This document shows, piece after piece, positions 25,801 through 37,800 of a stretch of DNA of 43,862 nt (position 1 is its first letter; every line of letters starts with the position of its first letter). The translations under genes were made by a program, and so were the position numbers. Under the pieces are notes generated by a model. It saw nothing but the letters and a program-made list of their open reading frames with translations. It had not been told where the DNA came from and searched no databases. This stretch comes from Saccoglossus kowalevskii (lineage: Eukaryota > Hemichordata > Enteropneusta > Harrimaniidae): positions 134,727 to 178,588 of the forward strand of contig NW_003109098.1 in assembly GCF_000003605.2 (NCBI RefSeq), written 5' to 3'.

Positions 25801-28800
25801 ATATTTATATATTGATAAATGCTTCGTTAATATTTCAAGTTCTGTTACATATTTGCTCTATTAGTAATGCATGTGCTTACGTAAATGACAGTGTTGTGGT
25901 CAAAAAAAGTAATATTTGATTGATCCATTATATAATAAATAATAAACATTCTATTGGAGATGCATCACTAATAAAGCAAATAAAGTATTCAGAAAAAGTT
26001 TGTGATTTTTGAATCTGTGGATGCATTTCCATATTAATTAATGCTAATTAGTATCCAAATGTTGCTGTGATTATCAATAATATCTATCATCAAAATGTTG
26101 TTATTGCAACCACAATGTACTTATTTTAACAAAATTAATAGCAAGCAGGATACATGTATGTTAAAGGGGGTGGTCTTCATGCCGAGTCCTGTTTGATATG
26201 GGTTTCGTATTGACATACACAACATGTAAAAGATACATTATTAACATGAAATTTGAACACGTACTGTGCAACGACCAATGCACTTGAATATTATAATTTT
26301 CAATCAAACAGGGACTTCATGAAAAGAAAATATTCTATGAGAAGCGCATCTTTATAAGTGCACATAAAGTTAAATTGTTTCCCACATCATGGATACGTTT
26401 TACTCACCTCCTGTAAATGCATTAATTATTCACTGGGTTTTAATTTTGATATTTTCGCTAAATTAAATCTACATTAACATGTAAAATAACAATAAAACTC
26501 ATTGTTTCCTTGACAAATTTGTGAAATTAAAACACACAGTAAATATGCTCAAAACATCAAAATAATGAAATTAAATGACAGTGAAAATCAATGATTTTAC
26601 AGTATGGTCTAACTTTGAGGATTTAACTATGTGCTTTGTAGCTGCTTACAAATCTCAGCAATGACGCAGAATTTTTAGATTATTCCACAATGATTTTTGA
26701 CTTCTTAATTTTATAAACATCTTATATTTGATGTATTTCTATTTCTATAATTATAGAATTCTGATTCTGAAAGCAATCCAATGACTCCTGTTGCATCACC
26801 TCTTACTGTGCAAGCTGAATCACACATTCCACCATCATCATCGTTGCTTAGCACCCAACGTTCATATGAATCTGCATCACCTGTTTCCATGACATCCACT
26901 TTAAAGAAGGTGTCATCTGCAGAGAGGACTGCATCTCTTGAGAAATCTTTATCTGCGGATGAAAGGTCGTTGACATCTAACATTTCCATAGAAACATCAC
27001 AAGCTTCATCAATATCAACGTCATCACCTTCAAAATCATCTTCGTTGCCGGGGGTGAGTTTCCTCTTTTGTAACTACGGTGCATCAGTTAAAACAAGAAA
27101 TAATTCTATGCACTCTGCTAATGTTACAAACAATTTGATAATACAATACATGTAGGAGAGTGATGTCATATAACTCATATTTCTAATTTAAAAACTTTTC
27201 TCTGACTCCGAAATATTTTTCATTTTTATTCTTCAGGAAGTGATTGAAGTGACTTTAACTAAACCAGACCGTGGTGGGTTAGGCTTTACGGTAGCTGGAG
27301 GTGTAGATTCAGGTGGTTGTTATATTAAAGGAATCGTACAGGATCCTGCTAAATCTGATGGCAGGCTGAGGAAAGGAGATAAACTTATTAAGGTGTGTAA
27401 ACTGTTTATTAAAGTGACATAGTGATGATGAAGAATCATATTAGAACATTCAAACTCGCAGTTAATGCTTTGTCACAGAATAATAGTCTGTTAAAGGTGC
27501 CAATTATGAAATAATTTGAGGACAAAAAAACAAACCTGCATAGAAATCGGAATAATAGGTCTTTTGATTATCGGAGACGTATTTCAATGGACTTGATTAC
27601 GGACAATGCATGACGTAAATTTCACCAGGAAATTCCGCAGTGTGCTCTCGCAATCGCGGACTTAGTCATTTTTTACAAGGTTCGCAATTTTTGATGTCAC
27701 GTGATAATTATGTAAACAATGACTGTCCAGTTTGTGCGAACTTGTACCTCTATACTTAGTCTTTTGAAAAATATAAGCTAAATTATTCTTCTGAACAAGA
27801 CAACAGACAGAGAATGTTTTATTCGAAAACGTCACAAAACCCTTCTCGCTACCTTAAAGTGACATAGTGATGATGAAAAATCATATTTGATGTGTGGTTA
27901 GATGCAAGGTATACAACTTGTATGAAATATTTTTCTTTTAACAAAATTCAAACAAATGTGTGAAAACTGTAATTCTAACACTTTCTATTTATTACTTGGG
28001 AATATTTTTTCAATAATATCAAGATTACTTAATCTGATCTTATTAGTCCCCCATTCTGGCGCAGTTCGAAAACCTCTGTGCATCCATGCGTGCTTGTGTT
28101 CGGACCTATATCTTAGACATGCCTGGACCGATTACATTCAAACTTTAAACATGCATCATACATAATATTATACATATGCACATCAATTTGTTTCACGATC
28201 TGATTCAAGATGGCCGAATGACGGCCATATTTGTGTTAAAAAATCATCCAAATCAAGCATTTCTGGCATTCCAGAATCGGATCTCGGCTTTTTACTCATT
28301 ATCTTATTTCATTTGCTACATTCAAACTGTAAGCTACTGTAAAGAACTTTACTGTTGCTATTTTCGCTGAAGTGATGAATCAGTGAAAATTAAATTCAGC
28401 AAATATACCTTGTTTCCAATATTTTTTACATTCAACTTGTTAAAAATCAGTGAAAATAAAATCCATACAAAACACCCAAAAATTCTTTTCAGCAAAAATT
28501 AATTCCAGCTAAAATAAGTATTCTACTGTAACAGTATATTGAATACAAATTTTGCTTACCATCCAAAATTTATTACAGGCTATATTTTTGTTTCTCCCTC
28601 AAATTCATACATGTTTTCTATATCGTTACAATTCGCGTTAATGATATAGGCATTGTTCAGTCCACACACCTTAAAATAAATTAATCCACTTAGCGTCGTG
28701 TAGATCTAATCCAAAGCAGTGAACAGTTCTAGATATAGATAATTACCCCGATTCCTAGAAAGATCCAAGCCCATTTTCACACGTTCTTTTGGACTTTTTG

Positions 28801-31800
28801 CTATACTGTAGAATACTTTATTTTCGCTTGGAATTTATTTTCACTATTTTCGCTGAAGGGATGCTGAAGGGATCCAGCGAATATACTTTTTTTCCTATGT
28901 CTCACATTCAACTCGTCAAAAATCAGTGAAAATAAATTCCATACAAAACACCCGAAAAGCTTTTTCAGCGAAAAATTAATTCCAGCTAAAATAAAGTATT
29001 TCACAGTATCAATTTCACTATACTATTGTAAGAGTTGTGTCTGAACATCCCAATTGTCTCAGGTTTATTATATGCATCATTAAATTGTAACAAACAAAAT
29101 GAAACGAGCAGAAATAACACTGAACACACTGCTGCATCATGGAAAATACTTCACCATCATCTGGACAGCCAGATCAAAAGGCTTTTGACCATATTTGAAT
29201 TGACGTGGATGGTTTTCACGATTTTAGTGCAATACGTTTGATTATGCTCCTCTTTGTGGGGGCACACGGTGATTAAGTGGAAGAAAAACCATGGTGTGTA
29301 GCTTGGCAATTTGGTGCATACACGTGTTTTGGTTTTAGCCATATGCACAGTGAATGTGTACTTTGATAACATAATATTTACCCTATCATATATTCAGTGT
29401 TTCTGTCAAAAAGAAATGGATGTGGATTAAGGTAGAGATGCAGTTTATTTGGCTTGCTTTTTAATTGAGTAATTAGACAATGAAGATGGTATTATATATC
29501 CAACATGTCATATATTTTCTGAAAGCTTATTATACAAACTTTGTAAAACTTGTTTTTATTTTAAATATCCAGAATGCGTTTTTGATTTTGGGTCAAAAAT
29601 ATGCTTTTTTGGACAAAAGTGGTTTAAAAAAAATTAGCTTAAAAACTTCAAGTCCGTTTGTGGGTAAAATTACATCACTGGATACCTTGGTATACTACTA
29701 ATTCAAATGCGTCCACTCATCTCTCTAACGGCTTTCAAAGTCGCACAGCATGACCTCAAAGTTCACTCTTTTCTATTTTTGCATAATTTATATATCCATG
29801 TTAATTGCGGACTTGTTATTTTTGTTTCACTCGCCGTAATAAACTGTCCGGACGCATTTTGAAGGGGGAACACCTTGTCAATAATGTGTGAAAATTTCGA
29901 GGCAAATGGCCAAAGCATCTATCAGCTATTTTAATTTAAAACCCAAGAATTCACCAAAAATAGAAGACGAGAAAAAGGCTAATTTGCATATTTGCGCGTT
30001 AAACCGGGAATTACTGCTTTGTCATACTTTGTCATACTTTCTAGACTATTGAAATTGAAAGTTAACCTATAGACATAGACATTTTATGTAAAATCGTTGG
30101 ACCAGAACAACTGCTCTTGAATTTATAAATCAGAAACACGTCATTCATACCAGTGTTTTGATGGGGTCGGTAAAAACACGTGGCAATGCCCAGTAAATAT
30201 GACGTAATCTCATGAATTATTAAAAAGGTGACCTTTTATCACGATCAAAACATCATGGCTTCTCTTCGATGTATTTTCAATAAAAAATCTACGAGTATTT
30301 CAGAGCCTATGGTTTACCGTGAAGAGTACAAAGTGGGATATTAAATTATTTATCCTTGATGATTTTTATGTAGTATTGAGAACCAACTCCAGGAAGCGAA
30401 CGCACAATAATGAATAATCGCGTAATCCTAGAATCGAAACACGAGGCACAGAAGTTTTGTTCATCGTTTCCAATCCCATTTTTCCCAGTGCAACATATTT
30501 GTTAAAAGAAATATTTGAATTCTGTTCGTTTTTTAAGGAGGCACTTTTTTATTTTTTCCGATTTTGGCAACGCCTTATTCAGGGATTTTCTAAGACAGTC
30601 GCAGACAATCAGCGCACGGATGTACGTACAAAACATGCTGTTGTACTACCGGCGACGGTCGCCTGCAAGAAGAGAGATCCTAACGTAAAAGTTTTAAAAT
30701 TTCGACCGGTTTTAAATAATTAGTGTTGGAAATCTGACATGTTTTAAGAGTGCAAAATTAAGGTGCATTTTCGAGCGGTCGAATTTTTCTGAATAGAAAT
30801 CGGCAAAAGAAAAAAATAGGAGTGTGAAACAGTGTGCTTTGTTAGTTTAAAAAAAATGGAATGTCCGTCAAATTGACGTAAACTTACCCATTTTTCACGG
30901 AAAAAGCAAAGGTCGTGGCCGAGTTGCAGGCTAAAAAACTCAAAAATCAAAACAACTTCATCAATCAGTATTATGACAAGGAAAACAAAACATCAGACGC
31001 GGAGAAGCGGTCAGCGCGTCAAAAGAGTTGTTACCGTAATGTATCAAGTTACCTCTCTCTGTGATTTATTTTTCATTGAAATTATTTGGTTGTTTTCAAT
31101 TAATTTTAGCGTACCTCTGCAATTTATTTTAGCATTGTCAGTTGTTGCTTCATTGAATTAAACTGAGTTCGTCCGGTTGCAAACAAAGCTGTCTCGCACC
31201 ACCTAGCAAAACTTGCGAATGATCGAAGTACAGGTACCCATTGGACAAAAGATACACAAAAGTTTGTATCTCCCCGACCCAGTGCAATATATCCGGTTAG
31301 AATCAAAGCTCACGTGTCCCTTATTTGAGGGACCAGACTCTGCCGTAAATTCGGGATGGGATTTAGAAAAAAAATAAAATGGGACTTGTAAGGTGTATTT
31401 TGGCGTCATTTTCGGACATTTCAATCATTCCTGATGCCTAAAATAGAGTCTAAGTTTTACCGTAGTCATTGACACCTATTCAAGAGTATGACATTTATTG
31501 TGACTAGCGTGAATGGGTAAGCTTCGTTTCGACAATGAGCAGTTATCACTGTAAACAATGTTAAATTATTCTTCACATGCTCAGTTTATTTTTTGAGAAC
31601 AATTATTTAAAAATAAAATCTCTCAGTCAATCAGAAACTCGGATTCATGCCTTCAGGGAAAGTCATGTTTGTACGCTCACATTGATTTTCTTTTTCGTTC
31701 GGTGGGCCACAGTCCCTCAACACCTTGTTGAGGGACTGTGGGTGGGCTGATGCCTTCAGTGTAGCTTTTGCCTCTTCCGACATAGAAATCATCTGAATCT

Positions 31801-34800
31801 TCTTTCTACCTCTCTTTCTTTTCACATCACGCATAATGTAATGATAAAAATTAGTAAAAAACGCTGAGGAAATATAATGTTTGGTTTGCTAGCGAGCGAG
31901 ACCTGATTTGAGAATAATTGCATATGCGCGTGAATTGAATGAACTATGACCCGTACAATCTCGATTTGCATATTGTCAATCAAAGGTCCTGTTATTTGGT
32001 TACTCATGCAAATTAGGCAATTGGACATAAACATTGCCATGTGCGAGTGTTTTTTATTTTTAACCAGGAAATAAACAGCAATTTTAACGGTGTTCCAATA
32101 AGAATTCATTGGTCAAATTTTCACAGAATGTTCTTTAGATACAAATCTATATAAAAAACGAAAAAAACTATTTTTGATTGAAATTCACAAATAAACTGCA
32201 TCTCTACCTTAAACTAACCACTTGATATTTTGATACAGGTGAATGGACGTGACATGACCTACATGAGCCATTTTGAAGCCGTCTCTTACCTCCGAACAAC
32301 TCCGCAAGACGTCAACATAGTAGTCTTACGCTTATTAGAACCGCCATCAATACCACTGGATCAAGTCCCGATATTGAGCATAAAGCACGACAAAACAGAA
32401 CAGCTTGGCTTAACCTTAAACACAAAAAATAATGGAATATTCATCAGTGATATCGATTCTGGATCGCCAGTACTTAATACTGGGGATATTAAAGTCGGGG
32501 ATGAAATATACGCCGTTAACGGGAGTATAGTGAAAGGGATGAGTTTGGATGATGTGACGAGACTTTTGAGTGAAAAAGATGGAATAACTAACATACAATT
32601 TTTGAGGTAATTATTTCAACATTTTTTTAATTCATAAATCATTATCACAGTATTTCAATCCAATTATTCGTTGTAGCAATTTACAAAATGAAGACTGACA
32701 GTGATTTTTCTCAAACTTGAAGCATAACAGGAAAAAATGTGTTTTATCCATCATATCTGTTCAAGCTAATTTTTAAAGGTTCAATGTCAGTACTGCGTAT
32801 TAGACGACTGTTCCAATATATATCTTGACATTTACCTGCAGCATGTGTGTACTATTTGCTATTCACTCATAGACTATGCTGTATAACATTAAATGTATGT
32901 CACATCAAGGATTTATAAGATTAGAGTATGCAACTTTGAGATCCATGTATGTTAATATGCGACAACAATCTGACAAGGAGTAATCTCCCACGATTTACAA
33001 ACATTTAAAAACAATTCAGTTTCATGCTCGTCAGTTGAACATATTTCTAATCAATTTGAATTGTATCACAGAACATAGTGGGTGCTTGAAATGATTGATT
33101 GCTGAAACAGAAATAACTAAAATAATCGCTGCATTAAAAACCAAAAAACGCACATATTACACATTTTACAAATAAGCAATGACATTACCAAAACAGTCAA
33201 GAGATGAACACACACAAGTTCTTTCATAAACTCACTATTATGCATTAGAATTTCTAGATACGTTGGTTTCTCCTGCAATTTTCTGATCATTTTGTTGACT
33301 TTCTTCAAATCTCGTGTATTCTTTACACCCTTGCTTACTCTCATTTTAGAAATCTTTGCTCACAGTAACATCTAGTAATTTATCATCACAAAAAGTCTTA
33401 AACTATCTGTCAGTTAAGTTATAGTTTATGTAAAAGCTAGCCTGTATAAAAATAGGTAGACATTTTGGAGCTTCATCCAGACGCATAAACATAAAAAAAA
33501 ATTGGCAAAAAATGTGTATCTGCTCATCAGTTTTATAAAAAAACGGATAAATTTTTCATCAAAATATTTTAAAAAGTAAAGTAAAAGTTAAATTAATAAG
33601 TACCTGAATAGCAACAACTAGATTTCATGAATTTTAATTACCGTAGCTCTTGAATATTAAAGAGTTCATGAATAATAATTAGTGACCAGTACTCAAGTCA
33701 GCCTGGGTGGAACCCTATATAGTAGTGTCATTTTAGCTTAAAGTGTGAAGGTATGGATGTATTTACCCGTTTAACATAATTCTTTATTGTTAAAATTTTA
33801 TTTAGTTTGTGAATGCATCTTAATGTTATTTATTACATGTATATGTTGAATGTTGATCAACAAAACAAGCATATTTTTTGAACAAAATTATTTGAGGTTA
33901 AATAGTGAAAGGTTTAACCATGTGAAATTTTTATAATAACAGAGGTGGTATCCCAGTTCAAGTTCAGTCACCTGAGTCGTCCATCCCAACAAGTCCCGGA
34001 AGTAATGTCACATCGCCAGTCATCTCTCCAGAACCAAGACAACAAACACCATATTCCAAAGATGTTCTGTCTTCACCGGAATATCAATATAAATCAGGAG
34101 CAGACTCAGAAATTGATATCGGAGAACTTTCATCATCTTCAGAGAGTGAGGGGGAAGTGGACACGAAAGTGGAAAGTGCTGAGGAACAGCCGAGTAAACC
34201 AGCCGCCAATGAACGAGTAAAAGCAATGATTTCATCCATGAACTCGTCCAACAAATCTATTATTAGGACAAAGCAGTATGGAAGAAACAGGACGTTGAGT
34301 CGCCAAATTTCTACTGAAAGTGAGGACGAGGTGGTTGCTAGGCAACCAAAAAGAGAGTTGCATCATCAAAAGGAATCTATTGTTGAAATTCATCGAACAC
34401 AAGAGAATCGAGAATTAAGAAGCCCCAGTCCTGCAGAGGTAAGTTTTTAGGGTGTTTACAGTCTTTATATTGGAAATGTTTTTGGGGTTTTTTTAACCAT
34501 CCCTGAATGTTTTTTGAAATGCATGAAATCATTGATATATTATTTTGGTGACCTTTGACCTGGATTTGTTTTTGGTTTACAGGGAGGTGTTACCAAATTA
34601 GAATTAGAAAAACCGGCTAATGGTGGTTTGGGTTTTAGTCTTATTGGAGGCGAAAAAGGTGGTAAAACTGGTGTGTTTATAAAAACACTCAATCCTGATG
34701 GTGTGGCAGGTATTGATGGAAGACTCATGGTTGGAGATAGATTGCTACAGGTGATGTAAAAATAAAAAATTCTATTTCTCAACATTTGAGGGGGTAATTG

Positions 34801-37800
34801 TGTACTTGAACACTTGGCTGTGGTACATATACGATGTTATCATATACCATATTTGGTCTATTCAAAATGTATGCGCTTGTGTTACAGAAATTTTCTGCTA
34901 GTCACAATAAGTACCGTAAAATCTGTATTAGAAGCCGCATTCCTAATAGAAGTCGCACCCATTCTTTTTGAATATTTGAGAACCAAAAATTCATCATTTC
35001 TCTTATGTGTAGAGGCTCTAATAGAAGCCACATTCCCTCTGTTGCATTGTACCATTTTAATAGAAGCCGCGGTTTCAAATACAGATTTTACAGTAATACT
35101 TTTAATGATTTGATATACAGCCAATGCGTTTCAGGTGTTTATATGCACTTCTATTGAACATAATTCTAATAAAGTAAATATGGTAAACAACATTCACAAC
35201 TGATTTTCCACGCTGAATATTGTTTGTATATGTATTTACACAAACTTAAAAAAACCTATCAATGTGTATGCTCATTTTTTCTTTCACCATATTGATATAA
35301 AAAATTTTGACTGAACACTGTGGAATACTTTATTTTCGTTTGGAATTTATTTTTGCCATTTTCGCTGAATGGATGATTCCGTGAAAATAAAATCCAGCGA
35401 ATATACTTTTTTTCCTATATTTCACATTAAACTCATCAAAAATCAGTGAAAATATATTACATAAAAAAATGCCCAAAAAGCCTTTTCAGCGAAAATTTAT
35501 TCCAGCGAAAATAAAGTATTCCACAGTAACACTCTTATCATGGAACTCTTGGTTTGATTTGCATAGCTGACAACTCACTAAACAGTGTAAGAGGACATTA
35601 TGCCTAAATCAGTAAAACATTTGTATTCTAGTGAATGCCATCTTGACAGATCTGAACTACTATCCTATGCGCTATTCCTATCATTAGTTTACTTGTCGTC
35701 GTAAGCGTAGTGGATTTCTGTAAGACGAATTGCTCATCATTCACATTAGCCATTCGTTTGCCAAGATAAAGTCCCACATCAGTAACTAGGTTCTGCTTCT
35801 TAACTCAAGTACTGAATAAATAAAAATAAATGTGTGATTATTGCCTTTTTTAGGTGAACGGTGAAAGTCTTGTTGGAATGACGCATAACAAGGCTGTTGC
35901 TATTCTTAGAAAATGCAAAGGAATCGTAAAATTAGCTATATCAAGGTAAGACTCTAGCAGACTCTCTTTCACTTTTTCCTCGATATTGATGCCGCAAGTG
36001 AAGGTATTGCAACCTCAATGTAATCATACTCTCCCATGAATCTGTATGTGATTCCGTTGAAAGGTCATGTATTTGACCTCTGTAGAATAGATAAATCTGA
36101 TTGGACACATCTGTAAACCATGTGCACGATCAAAAAGTTGGCAAAACATATGACAACTGAATTGGTCACATTTGGTCGCTGCGAGATACAAACCAAGAGT
36201 GTGTTTGTTAATGAAGTTGAATTGTCTAATTAGACAGAATATTTACAGTATTATTTCACATTTACATTTCTGTACTGTATTACTGTGGAATACTTTATTT
36301 TCGCTGGAATTAATTTTCACTGAAAAGGCTTTTTTGGGGTTTTGCTTAAAATTTATTTTCACTGATTTTTGATGAGTTTAATGTGAAATATAGGAATAAA
36401 ATTATATTCGTGGGATTTTATTTTCACGGAATCATCCCTTCAGCGAAAATAGCGAAAATAAATTCCAAGCGGAAATAAAGTATTCTACAGTATTTATATA
36501 CAGTGATGGTACTGTGTAGTTTAGATATTCACCTTCCTCTAGTATTTCTGTAGTTATTTGACTTATATAAAAAATTGACTCATTATATAACTCTTTTGTC
36601 AATAACCTATTATCACGACCATTGATAGGCTCTCCAAATGACCAATCACATCTAGGCCATCTTTAGGTCATGGGTCATGAGAAACAATGTAGCATATGAC
36701 CTGCTATGATTTCTTACCAATGTTGAGTGTTCCAGATAACATACAGTGGCTATGTACTATAAAATCAACTTCCCATCATAGCCACACATGTTTATAAACA
36801 TTGGCTATGATAAAGTGCTGAGACAATGGCTGAATGAACAAAACTTGGCCAGCTCCATTATTAACTTTAAAACATACACCAAGTGTTCTCAAGTATGGTT
36901 GCTTCATTTGCATATTAATTAGCATAATTTCAATTCAATCATAATTTATATTATAAGAATATTTGTTTCGTATTTTTTAAACTGTGTATACATATATCTA
37001 ATTAATTTTGTACTTTATCAACAGAACTCCGCTATCAAGACCATCCAGTAGAATTGGTCAGCCATTAGGGGACCAGACCAATCAGCAAAGCGGTAGCGCT
37101 AGTGGTAGCGGTGCCGATAATGAACAAAGACAAGCTGAGATCATGGCTGCATTAATGGCATCAAGGGAATACAGTGAGTATTAAAATAGATAACAAAATT
37201 ATAGAACAATAGAATTTAGGAATAAATTAATATAATTTTGTCATAGAATAGAATTCATTGATAGAATAATAAAACTTAGTGATAGAACAATTGAATTTAA
37301 TTTTTATTTATTTACTTTTCTCAAAAATTTTCATGAGGTAAGAATATTTCAACTAAACTCAGTGCTGTTGTATACAAAATAATACTGTAAACCAATTATT
37401 GTAAAATTCTTTATTTTTGCCTGTAGCAAATATACCTTTTGTCTTACATTTTACATTCAACTTGTCAAAAATCACATACTGATACTGTAAATGCATTCAT
37501 TTTTCACTGGGTTTTAATTTCGCTATATTCGCTGGTAAATAAACTCCGCTAAATTAAATCTTTGGGTACATGAAATAACAATAAATCTCCTTGTTTCCTT
37601 GACAAATTTGTGAAATTAAAACAGGGAATTGTTCAAAACATCAAAATAGTGAAATTAAATGTCAGCGATAATAAATGGTTACCATTTTACAGTACTCTGC
37701 GTCGTTTGATGATAGATTGATTTTCATTGCTACAAAATGTCATGATTGTCACTGATTTGAGAAATCAAAAAAAAAATTCTTTTGTGAAAATTATCAGTGT

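Larger units (their letters stand above)
29427..32212. mobile_element. TTAA-flanked DNA transposon of about 2.8 kb, unclassified (piggyBac- or Kolobok-type target)
   Basis: Left end TTAAGGTAGAGATGCAGTTT (then ATTTG) and right end (CAAAT) AAACTGCATCTCTACCTTAA are perfect complements over 25 bp including TTAA on both sides. TTAA target duplication is typical of piggyBac and Kolobok; a 3-bp TAA/TTA duplication (Harbinger type) cannot be excluded. Interior base use differs from neighbouring intron. I could not identify a transposase. Small open frames inside are listed separately. It fills more than half of intron 24. Confidence 0.8.

Noticed and set aside
27409-27890. LTR retrotransposon (direct repeats about 445 bp apart)
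   Set aside because: The repeats are only about 33 bp, do not have TG...CA ends, and no primer-binding site or coding content is present.
31707-31741. microRNA precursor
   Set aside because: The stem is too short (16 bp) and the loop too small (3 bases) for a Drosha/Dicer substrate.
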